Of a stretch of DNA of 64,000 bases, positions 1 through 17,905 are shown one piece after another. Under the pieces are notes generated by a model. The model did no database searches. It saw nothing but the letters and a program-made list of their open reading frames with translations, and had not been told where the DNA came from. Source of the stretch: Panax quinquefolius (lineage: Eukaryota > Streptophyta > Magnoliopsida > Apiales > Araliaceae); the NCBI GenBank assembly GCA_020205615.1, contig CM035151.1, positions 45,623,409 through 45,687,408 on the forward strand, written 5' to 3'. The stretch's first letter is position 1; the number at the start of each line of letters is the position of its first letter. Made by a program: the position numbers and the translations under genes.

Positions 1-151
1 GACCTTTTGGGAGCCAATGGTGGGCTAGATGACCCAAGAAAATACTATTGGGTCAGTGGTTTGAGGCCTTATTTTGATGGATTTGATTCGATTCGGACTT
101 GGGATTTGACCCGAGATTTGTTACGGACTCGGGATTTGACCCGGGTTGTCA
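1..151 (-). mobile_element. Probable LTR edge of a further retroelement, cut by window start
   Basis: On the minus strand the copia coding frame stops resembling copia polyprotein near 152, and the sequence beyond begins TGACAACCCGGG, a plausible Ty3-type LTR start. The segment holds a short imperfect direct repeat (GGGATTTGACCCG at about 107 and 131). The LTR identity is inferred from the terminal dinucleotide and the abrupt loss of homology. The other end lies outside the window. Confidence 0.35.
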
Positions 152-162
152 CTATAACTCTT

Positions 163-572
163 TCTCCTTTTCCACTAAAAGGAGATTTAGATATTTTTCC
201 CATGAGACAAGATGCACAAGTTAGATATGATTCATAATCTGATAGCTCTAGGAGCCCATTTATATGCAACTTCGATAATCTTGTTTCATTGATATGACCA
301 AGTCTACAGTGCCACATATAGGTATAATTAACATAATCTCTTTTATTTTTCTTAGTTTGTTCAATTTGAAGTATATTTTCATGCAAGTCACGTATGTAAA
401 GTCCATTTCGCAAATTACCAACACTATATGAAACATTAATATAATAAATAGAACAACTGTTGTTCTTTATTATAATATCAAAACCATCCATATCCAATAC
501 AAAAATTAAATTAATGTTTTTAACAAGTGATGGAACATAATAACAATTATTTAAACTAATGGACTTGCCCAT
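163..572 (-). pseudogene. Ty1/copia pol fragment: GAG-pre-integrase domain
   Basis: This open stretch translates to the region between protease and integrase of a Ty1/copia polyprotein. Visible hallmarks are the YVPSL start, the stretch MWHCRLGHINETRLSKL that carries the conserved W-H-x-R-L-G-H core of the pre-integrase zinc region, and a C-x2-C pair (CASC) shortly after. The protein breaks off after the sequence SPFSGKGER, where copia polyproteins normally run on into the integrase catalytic core. Another sequence replaces it from about 152. The protease lies upstream on the same strand at 655-735. This is a truncated remnant with no integrase core. Confidence 0.85.
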
Positions 573-654
573 AGGTAGTGCTAAAAAATTAAGTCCCTAC
601 AGCTAATGCAACAACCTTTGCTCCATTTCCCACTCATACGACGACCTCATCCTT

Positions 655-735
655 GTTCAGCTTTCTACTTCTGACCACCCTTGCATATTATTACATATGT
701 GAGAACCACAGCCAGTATCCAATACCCAAGTAGAA
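655..735 (-). pseudogene. Ty1/copia aspartic protease remnant
   Basis: The minus-strand translation reads WVLDTGCGSHICNN, matching the copia protease active site (D-T/S-G-x-x-x-H). A stop follows shortly after, so only the catalytic core is readable. It sits in the expected order between gag (810-1623) and the pre-integrase domain (163-572). It is not translatable as part of a single polyprotein. Confidence 0.75.
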
Positions 736-809
736 GATTGCTTTTCGAAAAAATTAATTTCAATCATAAACAGACCTTGATTAGGAATCGAAGCTTCTCC
801 AAGATTCTT

Positions 810-1256
810 CTACTTTTTTTCCGTAAAGAACTCCTTATAGTTCCTTTTCCAATTACCTAGCTTGCTGCAATGGAAGCAGATTCTTTTGCTATCTGGATCA
901 GGTTTCTTATTATTCTTTTCTTTTGCCTTTCCCTTAGCCTTCTTGGATTTCTTCTTTTCAGAAGATACCTTGGGCCTCTTTCTTTTCTTGGAAGAAACTT
1001 CCACTAGTAAGACTTGGTTCTTCTTGGATGGGTAGTGACCTTCAGTAGTTTTCAACATGTTAAGTAACTCAAGCAAGCTGACGTCCAACTTATTCATATA
1101 GAAATTCACAACAAACTGTGAGAAGGTGTCAGGGAGTGACTGCAAGACTAAATCTGGACTAAACTCCTTATCCATGACGAACCCAAGCTGTCCAATACGG
1201 TTAATCAGATTGATCATCTTCAAGACATGAGTCTCAACAGCAGTGCCCTCGATCAT
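810..1256 (-). pseudogene. Ty1/copia gag, C-terminal half with degenerate zinc knuckle
   Basis: The 148-codon open frame carries the gag helical region typical of copia elements (SLPDTFSQF, then MNKLDVSLLELLNML and TTEGHYPSKK), a lysine-rich tract, and a knuckle reading CFHCSKLGNWKRNY. A working CX2CX4HX4C knuckle needs His and a final Cys; here they are Asn and Tyr, so zinc binding is lost. The N-terminal half continues at 1365-1623 after a broken stretch of about 110 bases with stops and a frame change. Confidence 0.85.
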
Positions 1257-1364
1257 CCGAGATCGGAAGAGCTCCTTAGATATCTCTTATATAGAAGTCC
1301 TACTTTGATCACCATACAACTCTTGGGGGTGCAGAAATATAGCAGGAGCATCCATAGTTTCATG

Positions 1365-1623
1365 CTAACGCTGAAGCTCGTTACTCATGGATGCGAGCAT
1401 GATGCATAGAGCCACAAATGCATCATCTTGCCACTTCTTAAAAGTAGCAACCTCTTCCTCAGAGGCTGTTTCAGCAAGTTTTTCAAGGACGGACGAATTT
1501 AGGACATAAGAAATCTTTTCAGCAGTGAGAACAATTCTCAGATTCCTTAACCAGTCCGTTAAATTTGATATGGTCAGTTTGTTAGCATCAAGTATGCTAC
1601 GCAGTGAAATTAGTGAGTGTGAC
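1365..1623 (-). pseudogene. Ty1/copia gag, N-terminal part
   Basis: The frame begins MSHSLISLRSILDANKL and continues with an N-L-T-D-W-L-R-N-L-R-I-V-L core, the classic start of plant copia gag (…ANKLTGxNFxDWxRNLRIVL). I placed the start at the ATG ending at 1623, because the codons upstream do not resemble gag. The frame ends at 1365 and gag resumes in another frame at 1256. The leader on the same strand extends back to the primer site at 3740-3751 and is swollen by MITEs. Confidence 0.85.
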
Positions 1624-1679
1624 ATTTTCAAATTTCTGTATGTGAAAAACAACATTTTAGCATACATTATTTAAGTAAT

Positions 1680-2200
1680 TACCAAAATAAATTAGGTTTT
1701 ATTTTAAATCGGTATCTCCCACTATTTTTCTTCAAACTATATTACCATCATTATATAGTTTGGCAATATCTAATTAAAGATATGCTAGTGAGAATACAGA
1801 TCATATTTTAAATGTATATAGCCTTGTGTGTGCACAACAAACTATATATAAATAAATAGGTAGATAACTCTTGTCAATTACGTCATCATGTAACTCCTTG
1901 TATTATGCCTCTTAAATTATAATAGTCAAGTGTGTGCACATCCGAACTAAAATAATTTAAGTCAAGTAAGACCCATATTAGTGAAGAGAAAACTACATCC
2001 CTTGTTTGTGCACAACAAAACGGTAATGTTCAATTCCTTATAAACATCATATGTAATAAAAATAACATCTTAAATATTTAATACTTGCCTTGTATGTGCA
2101 CAACAAACTCATATTAAATATTCAATACTCTATTGTTTCTATCATGCTACAAGGCGACATTCGATATTCCAAATATCTTTGAACATTATAACTTAATATA
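1680..2200 (-). repeat. Copia leader with recurring TGTGCACAACAAAC motif
   Basis: The non-coding leader contains a short motif close to TTGTGTGTGCACAACAAACT at about 1823, 2004 and 2088, plus a weaker one near 1929. The spacing is irregular, at roughly 80 to 180 bases. The motif core GTGCAC is palindromic. Part of this leader (about 1978-2055) recurs in reverse orientation at 12283-12350. No coding signal is seen. Confidence 0.55.
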
Positions 2201-2282
2201 ATTTCTTTGAGGGGTTTGTTATTATTTATCTCATCTTATTTAGCGCGCATGCACACACACACACACACATATATATATAGCA

Positions 2283-2488
2283 AGGATCAAGTGCATACTT
2301 ATTATCTTACTCACTTTAGTTTACCCCCTTTTAGGCGGCGGGTTTGGGTCATACAACCGTAAATATATCTTTATGTGACGGACAACATATAGCGTCGCTA
2401 AAAGTATATCTGACGGTTGTATGACCATCAAAACCGCCGCCTAAAGGGGGTGAGTACTGAACTAAGATAAGGGTATGCACTTGATCCT
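2283..2488. mobile_element. Foldback MITE with long terminal inverted repeats
   Basis: Both ends read inward as AGGATCAAGTGCATAC, and similarity continues for about 75 bases per arm through matching GGCGGCGG and CATACAACCGT blocks, leaving a short centre. The arms make up most of the 206-bp element. It lies between an (AC)n(AT)n tract and an (AT)n tract, so a target duplication cannot be recognised. There is no coding capacity. The superfamily is not assigned; Mutator-like is possible from the arm length. Confidence 0.75.
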
Positions 2489-2489
2489 A

Positions 2490-2490
<1 letters not shown>

Positions 2491-2547
<57 letters not shown>
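2491..2547. repeat. (AT)n microsatellite
   Basis: Uninterrupted AT dinucleotide tract directly right of the foldback MITE. Confidence 0.95.
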
Positions 2548-2550
<3 letters not shown>

Positions 2551-2835
2551 CTAGCATGCATATATAGAGTACTATATTCTACCCAAATTGATTATAAACT
2601 TTTATTCTAGTTTGGTTCATTAGAGCCACCAAGTGAACTAAAAGGCCCTAGGGTGCAAGAATTAACATTTAAATATAACTATAAAATTTAAACTCGGGCT
2701 CTATTACAAAAGGGTCTTCAAGCGCTCCTTGTTCCTTACTCCTTGATCAATAGTTCTTCGAGAAATTTTAACTAATCCTATTACATAAACTATTTAATTT
2801 AAATAGAAACCTTGATCAGCAGTCAAGGGAAAGTA

Positions 2836-3088
2836 CTCCCTCCGTCCCAGGATTAAAGTCCTGGTGGACTTTTCACGCATATTAAGAAGAGAAATAAAAT
2901 GACAAAATTGTCCATAATAATGTCATTAAATATGGAGAGAGAATTAGAATAAGAAAAGTATGATATATTTAATGCTACGGGCATAATAGTAAAAAATGTG
3001 TAAAAATTTGGTTATTAAAAGAAAGAGGACATTTAACATGGGACAACCAAAAATAGTATTAAGGACTTTTATCATGGGACGAAGGGAG
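2836..3088. mobile_element. Stowaway-type MITE (Tc1/mariner derived)
   Basis: The left end reads CTCCCTCCGTCCCAGG and the right end CATGGGACGAAGGGAG, the standard Stowaway terminal inverted repeat. Both are flanked by the TA target duplication (2834-2835 and 3089-3090). The 253-bp size and lack of coding capacity fit this non-autonomous family, which is mobilised by mariner-like transposases encoded elsewhere. It sits in the leader of the copia element and so inserted after it. Confidence 0.92.
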
Positions 3089-3739
3089 TACATGGGAGAT
3101 AGATAAAATTTACATCAAGAAGAAAACTATAAAAAAAGACGAGGTACGTAGACCTCATTTAATAAAACTCACACAGTCAAGCATCCATCCAAAATAAAAT
3201 CCAATCACATTAGTCATAGTCCATACTCAATCCCATTTATTTTTAACATATGCATCTATAAATAACATTCATCTCATGAATTATAAATCCAGTCCATATA
3301 TGAATTAATATCAATTAATGGGCAAAATATTGCTAAACTTTAATTTTGAAACATAATAAACTCTTTTATTTTTACCAAAAGCCAAAATTAAATTAAACTC
3401 TTTAATTTTAGCAATCTAAAAATAAACCATTTATTTATTTAAAGAAACACAAATGTTTTCCAATTACCTTCTTTGGGACGCAAATTGCACCCATAATGAA
3501 TCGGGTCTCAAGGCATTTGCATCCAAAGCCGTAAATTGATTTCAGTAACGACGCAATGCTACTTGAATGAATCTAGTCACGCTACAATTGGCTATTCATC
3601 CATGAAACGGACACTGGTAATCTCAGTAGCCTTTCGCTCAATCGCAGAAATAAAAAACTTTTATGCTGCCCAAGAATCTGATCCAATCGCATATTGTACA
3701 TACATTGAATTACAAAGACTAATAATTAGCACAAGATTG

Positions 3740-3751
3740 GCTCTGATACCA
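3740..3751 (-). promoter_or_regulatory. Copia primer binding site (tRNA-iMet)
   Basis: The minus strand reads TGGTATCAGAGC, the standard complement of the initiator methionine tRNA 3' end. It marks the start of the copia interior and points to an LTR at higher coordinates. Confidence 0.85.
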
Positions 3752-3761
3752 CTTTTAGGTT

Positions 3762-4883
3762 TGCTAGAAACATGTATATGCAATCAAATCACATAAACGA
3801 AGCGGAGGCGTAAAAAAATCGAAATTTAAAATTTTCTTACAAACCATAAACCATGATCATTCTTGTGCTTGATTATCAATCTGTAAAAGAGTAGGAGAAT
3901 CAGAATCATACCTTTGAATATTCGAGCTTCTTCAGGTACAAGTTCTACTCCTAATCCTTCGTGTTCTCATTGAATACGTGAGATTGATTCCTTCCTTTGA
4001 TCAACGTTAGCCACCAAAGCGTTTGGCCTCTAGAAGTGATCCACCAAGGAAGAACAAAAACTCAAGAAGAAGGGTGTTTTGGCTAAACCCTAGTTTTTCA
4101 TTTCTCTATAGAAAAATGAGTACTATCCAACAATTGAAATTACGTCTACTGATATCTAGCATAAAACTCCTTTTATATTGATATTAGTCAACCCTTATAA
4201 TCTAATTAGAATTAAGGTTATATTTAATTAATCAAAATCCTTTAATTAATTAAGCTCCCTAATCTTATTAGGGATAATTAATTAAACTCTTTTAATTAAT
4301 TTATCTCCTAATTTTATTATGAATAAATGAGAGTACTTATATTAAATTAATTGCTAAATTCCTTTAGAAATTAAAATAATAATAATTTTAATAATATTAA
4401 TAAGACTCTTCTTATTAATTAATATTTAATATTCCTGAATATTAAATAATAAATATTAAGCTATTTAATTTATTCTATCACCATATATTAAATTAGATAC
4501 ACTTAACATATTATTACGATTATGCCATTAACTTCTTAAATAATTTTTCTTCCTTTTATGGTGTGACCCTTTAGGTTCTCCATATTAAACCGGTTTTGAA
4601 TAAATCAATTAGAACAATTCTAATCTTATTTAAATAAATAAATTAAACTAATTATATATTTAGATAAATAATATTTATTTTACAATAAGGATAAGTCTCG
4701 TTAGCGATTAACGACTTTCCAGATAATATAGATTTCAACATTAATCATAAAAGAACCTTTGAGTAAATAGTTACCGTACAATTCAATCCTTCCACCATAC
4801 AATGTCACAATTTAAAATAAGACATGGAATTACTGTCATGTCTTATTTTATTTACTTACTAGTAATTGCATGTGCCTGAATGC
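3762..4883 (-). mobile_element. Copia 5' LTR (boundaries approximate)
   Basis: The LTR is placed from the primer site at 3740-3751. On the minus strand its 3' end is near the sequence TGTTTCTAGCA, about ten bases before the primer site. The far end near 4883 is the last TG/CA-compatible point before the sequence changes character and is a guess. The tract is AT-rich and open-frame-poor. The matching 3' LTR lies beyond the truncated pol, outside or deleted. Confidence 0.45.
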
Positions 4884-5100
4884 ACGACGTAACGAAAAAT
4901 TAGATTAAAATACGAAAAATACTACATTTCCTAAAGACTTTTTGCAACCTAAAATAACTTACAATTACACATAATAATTATCATAATTTATCACACCACC
5001 ATAATAATTAATATTCCTTTTAAAATAGATATCCAAAAAAATCTAAACCTATCTACAAAAATTACAAATCATCAATAACAATTTTTATAATTCATCACAC
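4884..5100. other. AT-rich spacer, no recognisable feature
   Basis: Non-coding sequence between the copia LTR and the ATT tract. I see no gene, hairpin or repeat in it. Confidence 0.5.
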
Positions 5101-5640
<540 letters not shown>

Positions 5641-5670
5641 AGTTGTAATTCTAGGGAAAAAAATCCTTGT

Positions 5671-5682
5671 AAGGAGGAAGGA
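5671..5682 (+). promoter_or_regulatory. Polypurine tract before the LTR
   Basis: AAGGAGGAAGGA lies directly before the LTR start TGTAACGATCC, as expected for the plus-strand primer of a Ty3/gypsy element. This suggests that the LTR is a 3' LTR whose interior upstream has been lost or replaced by ATT repeats. Confidence 0.6.
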
Positions 5683-12282
<6,600 letters not shown>

Positions 12283-12290
<8 letters not shown>

Positions 12291-12350
12291 TCTTCACTTA
12301 TACCAGTGAGAAGGTTTCATCATATGATGTTTATAAGGAATTGAATATTA
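12283..12350. repeat. Fragment matching the copia leader
   Basis: Reverse-complemented, this link between the two duplicated units matches copia leader sequence at about 1978-2055, sharing GTGAAGAGAAAACTAC and TTCAATTCCTTATAAACA. The repeated TGTGCACAAC part of the leader is missing here. Confidence 0.6.
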
Positions 12351-13412
12351 CAAAGTATGTACTTGATGAATAACACTTGCTCATTTATAACCCATTGAGA
12401 CTTTATCTCTTATTGGTTCGTTGTTATACTTTGTTCATGATGATATTGTAATCGAATTCTTGAGTAGTCATTGATCCCTATTTAATTCAACTTATACTTG
12501 GTTGATAAGTGTACTAAAGATCTAGAATTCCTTTGAAGTTATTTCCAAACCAAACTTCCTTTGGAACGAAACCTAATGATCTAAGTTGAGACTAACAACC
12601 CTATATTAGGGGATTATTTTAGAGCTACGTGATAGCGTTAAAATATTTGCGCAATACATAGTACAAAGGGCTGATCACCTGGAGTACGAGATGATGGTCC
12701 ACATAGTCGTTTACACTGTTAAATGTTACAATAGAAACACATGTTAACCTAGGACATAGAAGATGATTATGGTCTTTTAGACTGTTAAATGTTAAAGTAG
12801 AAATACTTGAAAACCTAGAACACAGTTTGTGGTCTTATGACCCTCAGTGTATTCCTTAGAAATTGATATATGTTATTTGATTTTAAATTTCATTATTCCT
12901 TTGAACTCATAGTATTCGAATTAGAACTTATTGTTTCCAGTAAAAATACTTTACCATTGAAAGCTCAGTTAATTGTCATTCATAGCATGTTATTGTATAC
13001 TATCCTTCTTGTGGGCAATTGTTTACTCACTCTTGCACAAAACAATGCAGATGGATTTAAGAAGTCTGAAGAGCTTTCTACAAGTAGGCAGAATGCTCGA
13101 TTAGATGACGTTTAATTTACCTTTTATTTATGAAGCTTGTGTAATAGACTTGGTTATGTTTATATTATATTATTCCGCTGATGATGTAATAATAAAGGTT
13201 AGATGACCTGTGATTTATTTTGAGATTGTGTAACCCTTTAATGGAAGTTCTATTGTTATGCTTGCAAGTTTATATCCTTTGTTTATGGGTAGTTAGTTAT
13301 GAATAATTGGACAGTGAACACCAAATCTGTGGGATTGAAGTACTCGGATTTGGAGGTGTCACAATTATAATTATTATTACTATAATAATAATAATAATTA
13401 TTATAATTATTA

Positions 13413-13450
<38 letters not shown>

Positions 13451-14165
13451 GTTGTTGTTGTTGTTGTTGTTACTATTATTATTATTATTATTGTTATTAT
13501 TATTATTATTATTAATTATTATTATTATTATTTTAATTATTAATATTATTATTATAATTATATAGTACTAATAATAATAATAATAATAATTACTATTACT
13601 ATTACTAATATTATTTTTAGTATTATTATATTTATTATTATACTTATTATTAGGTTTATTATAATAATAATTATTATCAATAGTACTATTATAATAATAA
13701 TTGTTATTATTATTATAATAATTATTAGTATTATTATTATTATATTATAATTATAATAATTATTTTTATTTTTATTATTATCATTATAATAATTATAAAA
13801 TTTTATTTTAATTGTTGTAATAAGAATAACTATTATTATTATCATTATTAGTATTATTATTATTATTAAAAATATTATTACTATTATTATTATTACTACT
13901 ATTATATTAAAAATAATAATTATTATTATTATAGTAGTAATTATTATTATTATAATAATAATTATTATTGTTATTATTATTATTACTATTATTATAATTA
14001 TAATTATAATTATTGTTATTATTATTGTTATTTGATTTGGGTGGGAATTTTTAGGGGTGAATTTGATTTGAGCGGGAATTTTTAGTGTGAGATGAAATGT
14101 GAGTCTTTAGATTAAGTTGGAAGAATTGAGATGAAATCTGAACCGTCCTTGTGCTTTGTCAAATA
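12350..14165 (+). repeat. Tandem duplication, unit 2
   Basis: Near-copy of 10318-12290: LTR 3' end (terminus GGAGGTGTCACA at 13363), ATT tract (13364-14030) and the same tail with GAAATCTGAACCGTCC. The tail contains an extra local duplication of the GGGAATTTTTAG motif at 14040-14090. Frames such as 12870-13115 are LTR sequence, not genes. Confidence 0.85.
13364..14030. repeat. ATT/AAT microsatellite of about 670 bp
   Basis: Second ATT tract, right after the duplicated LTR terminus. It includes a short GTT run near 13450-13470. Confidence 0.95.
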
Positions 14166-15097
14166 AAAGATTCAAAATGGGTTCTGTTTTATTATATAGA
14201 TATGTAATTCGATTCCCAAATGCACAACTCCGAATAAATGAAAATTAGAAACTACTTTCTAATTTCATTCCACCTTGGCCAAGGATTCATGGGTTGTCAT
14301 TTATTGAATCACATAGGACATATCTCTTCTTTTACTAGAAGTGATAGATTCTTTATTGTTCATTCATTATCTCCATATATAACTCATTATACCCAAGCAT
14401 ACCCTTTTATATACACTAAGGGTCTTAAGGAATAAGTCAAAGTATAAATCATTATATACAAGATACTATGATGATCTCAAGTCTAAGGATCACTTGTACT
14501 ACTATCACTTCAGGAATTCCTATTAACAAACAAGTAAAACTCCATTAGGTATTCCTTAGCGAGCCACGTTCAGTGAACTTATTCTCCAATAAACACCTAC
14601 ATACTTGTTTTAGTGTCTCCACACAAATCATCATGAGATCAATCATTCTCATCCAACGAGCAAGCAACATATGTACCAATCTATCCGGATTCACTATTCC
14701 CCTTTTTAGTAATCTATTTATTGGGAACATTTTAGTTTTTAATCTATCTAAGAATTTAGATCTTATTAGATCTTTTAGTAATCTATTGTAGTTGTAGTTG
14801 TTTAGTCTCCGAACCACCTAAAACCTCTTGTTTCTTTATATTATGCAATTTACATTCTGCAAATTATAACTGCTATATATGTTATGTGTTTGATCATTCA
14901 TATAACTTGTGTTAAGAACTAAGATCTCCAGGTAAATCTTTAAGGGAGTTTTTCAAACTTATATTTTGTTGCGTATAGATGATCTTAACTAATTAATTAT
15001 TTGATATCACTCAAATAAGTAATTAAGAAAGAAGTTTAAATGTGATGCCCCCAAATCTGATTATCTTCCAACCCGATAGATGGTGCTACACAGTGCT
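14166..15097. other. Uncharacterised non-coding stretch, possibly copia LTR debris
   Basis: About 930 bases without a supported gene. The sequence around 14460-14490 (GATGATCTCAAGTCTAAGGA) resembles wording I associate with plant Ty1/copia LTRs, but I cannot confirm this. Small frames at 14238-14435 and 14545-14817 lack any recognisable domain and overlap on opposite strands. Confidence 0.4.
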
Positions 15098-15252
15098 TGT
15101 AATATCCCGAGTGTTTATGATAATGATCCTTAGAAAAGGAAATGAATGAGTTAAAGAATTTATAATACTCAAAATATAATTCAGTTCAAGTGAAAGTTAT
15201 TAAATAAAACCTAGAATTTGTTGAAGTAATGAATGTAGTGGGAAATATAAAA
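15098..15252 (+). mobile_element. 5' stub of another LTR, truncated by RE1
   Basis: Starts TGTAATATCCCGAG and matches, in reverse, the block left of 30620 inside HL. It runs 155 bases and is then interrupted by the RE1 LTR. The remainder of this LTR was not found on the far side. Confidence 0.6.
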
Positions 15253-17792
15253 TGTGAGACCCAAGATTTTATGAATAAAGATTTAATTTTCTCGAAATTA
15301 TTTTTTTGAATATTATGGTGTGGATTTGATATAATGTTATAGTTGTGGGTATTATTTATAAATTTTGCAAAGTATGCAAGTTGTTGTATAATATTCGATT
15401 GGTCGGGGAATATTTTTTTCCGGAGAATATCCGTACGACGGTACAATCATTGGTGGACCTTACAACGGAATTATTGTCGGATTAAGAAAACGACAAAAAT
15501 ACTTTATGAAAATAACGGCGGAAGTTTTACTGTTAATCGTTGAAACACCCTTTGTTAAAAAATGCGATGAATACGCGTGGTTTCATAGTAGCACACCAGT
15601 ATTGATTATTGATGCTTACGTGATAAGTCACTCGCTTTTGTTTTATTGGTATTATTAATGTAATAAAATGTAATACTTTTATAAAGTTATTCTATAAATA
15701 GAATATATTATATTCTATTATGCATAGTGTTGCATAGTGTCTGCATAGTGTTTTGCATTGTAAAATTTTTATATATAAAACATACTACTTTTATAAAGTT
15801 ATTCTATAAATAGAATATATTATATTCTATTATGCATAGTCTTTAGCATAGTGTCTGCATAGTATTTTGCATAGTAAAATCTTTTTATATAAAACATAAT
15901 ACTTTTATAAAGTTATCTATTTTATTAGACAATAATTAGAATATATTATATTTTATTATGTATAGTGTTTGCATAGCGCCTGCATAGTATTTGCATAGTA
16001 AAATCTTTTATAAAGTTATTCGTTTTATTATATTATAAATAGAATATATTATATTTTATTTAAAAGATTTTGCTTTAAATATGGACCGTTAGATTAAAGT
16101 AAATCAATCTGGACCGTTCATGAGTTAGTTACTATGCAGTCCATTTTTCTATAAATAGAAGCTCATTCATTCATTATTTCTTACGAATTCACTGAAACTC
16201 TAGAAAGAGAAACTATTGAGAGAAAGAAGAAAAGTGTTCTGCTACTTCACTACTTCTATATCCAGTACTCTTCTTTCTAAGGTAGGGAATATTATTTGTT
16301 GTACTCATAAGGGGTATTCTTTCTTTCTTATTCATGAAGAGAACTTCTGCTATTTCATTCTTTATTATTCTGTTGGAATATCCTCACATGCATGCGTTTT
16401 TTCGCCGGACACAGTTCCGTCTTTATTATTATTACATTGGAATATCCTATTTATGCGTTTCTGTTGGGACTGGTTTCGCCTTTATTGGTATTCTCATTGG
16501 AATAACTCACATCTATGCGAAGTATCGCATGCATGGTGATTTCTGTTATTATTCCATTCTTTATTATTCTGTTGGAACATCCTGTCTATGCTTTACACAT
16601 GACCTGGTTCCGTTAATTATTATTCTGTTGAATAACTTTGCTCATCTGAAGCAATCGCATTAATGGTGATTTCTTTTGTTATTCCATTCTATATTATACT
16701 CAGTTGGTTAAAACTTTGACATCTATACTTCATGAAATTAGTGGAATATCCTCGATATTTGCGCTTCATCCAGTATCTTTTCATGGAAATATTCTTCTGA
16801 GCAGTCTTGAATTTTACTCTACAAAGCAGTATCATGTTGACAATTTGGACGTTATTAGTTCCTGGATAAATTAATTCTTAAACCTGTTTTATTGAATTCT
16901 TATATCATTGTTTTCATCCTCATGCTTATATTTTGTTGAAAGTCATCTGTGGCCTGTAGTGCATAGATGGACTTGGTATGATTATGACCAGGGATTATTC
17001 GGTGTAATCATGACCGTAATGTTACAAATGATGTGGAAAAAGTCCTCATCGTTGGCCGTGAGTGCATTGATGGACAGTTTTTGGTATGATTATGCAATGG
17101 ATTCTCTTCGGCCAAGAGTGCAAAGATGAATTGTTTTCTGGCATGATCAGGACCGTTGATGAAAACATGATTATCTTTACCCGTAGTGCATGGATAATTC
17201 ATGGTCGTGATACTAAAGAATATCCTTGGGCGTGGTGCATGGGTGATTCGATGATGTGGATTATTTATTAAGTTGAGTCCCAGCGATAAAAGTGATGAAA
17301 AACATTTTAAATCATAAAAGATAGTAGATTTTATTTCCTACTTGGCTCTTTTAATGGATTGCTTGTTTCGCTGCAGTTAAACTTGATGTTTGTTATATTG
17401 TATCAGTTTAACACTGTTTAAGGCTAATGATAATCTATTCTGCATTATCTTAGTCATAATATTTCTTAATGGGCTAGTTGAGCTCACCCTTTCTTTCACT
17501 GTTCTCTTCAGGAAATGAGAATATAGCTGGGGACGAGTCGGGGAACGGAGTGATGGTCCTAGATGGTGCATTAGTAGTCCTCACTATTCTGTGAAATAGT
17601 GTGATAATAATTGTAATGAGGACTCTTTTTGAGTTTGTATACTCCTAGTAGACAATATTTGTATTCAAACTCACAACCTATGTTTTGTCGAATTTTACAC
17701 GACTGTTGTATAATTAAGTTGTATTTGAATTCAGTACCATGAATCTGGCGACTCAAGATGGGTGATGTATACCTAATTTTGGGGGCGTCATA
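15253..17792 (+). mobile_element. RE1 5' LTR (Ty3/gypsy)
   Basis: Begins TGTGAGACCC and ends GGGGGCGTCATA (terminal CACA mutated), directly before a primer site. In order it holds AATATTC motifs near 15385-15430, four tandem U3 units of about 115 bp (15671-16080) rich in GCATAGT, a TATA box at 16150, the polypyrimidine/AGAGAG start region, inverted-repeat array A (16330-16690), array B (16935-17245), and the conserved GGGCTAGTTGAGCTCACCC block at 17471. The many small frames here are not genes. Confidence 0.9.
16150..16158 (+). promoter_or_regulatory. RE1 5' LTR TATA box
   Basis: TATAAATAG followed by an AG-rich tract, the likely core promoter of RE1. The same box-plus-context is found in each related LTR. 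Confidence 0.65.
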
Positions 17793-17794
17793 GT

Positions 17795-17806
17795 TGGCAT
17801 CAAAGC
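17795..17806 (+). promoter_or_regulatory. RE1 primer binding site, mutated
   Basis: TGGCATCAAAGC differs at two positions from the tRNA-iMet complement TGGTATCAGAGC; it lies two bases after the LTR. Confidence 0.7.
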
Positions 17807-17905
17807 TTAGGGATATGATCCCTGGCTGAGATGTGAGACAAGAACTAGGAGGGGAGAGACGGGGAATTCCTTCGCTAGTATGACCTACCTAAGTTTTATT
17901 TGAAA

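Noticed and set aside
14545..14817. 90-codon minus-strand frame
   Set aside because: It overlaps a plus-strand frame of similar length, has no recognisable domain and is in repetitive debris.
16330..17245. CRISPR-like regularly spaced repeats
   Set aside because: Spacing and unit sequence vary, the spacers are themselves repeated, there are no cas genes and the context is a plant LTR.
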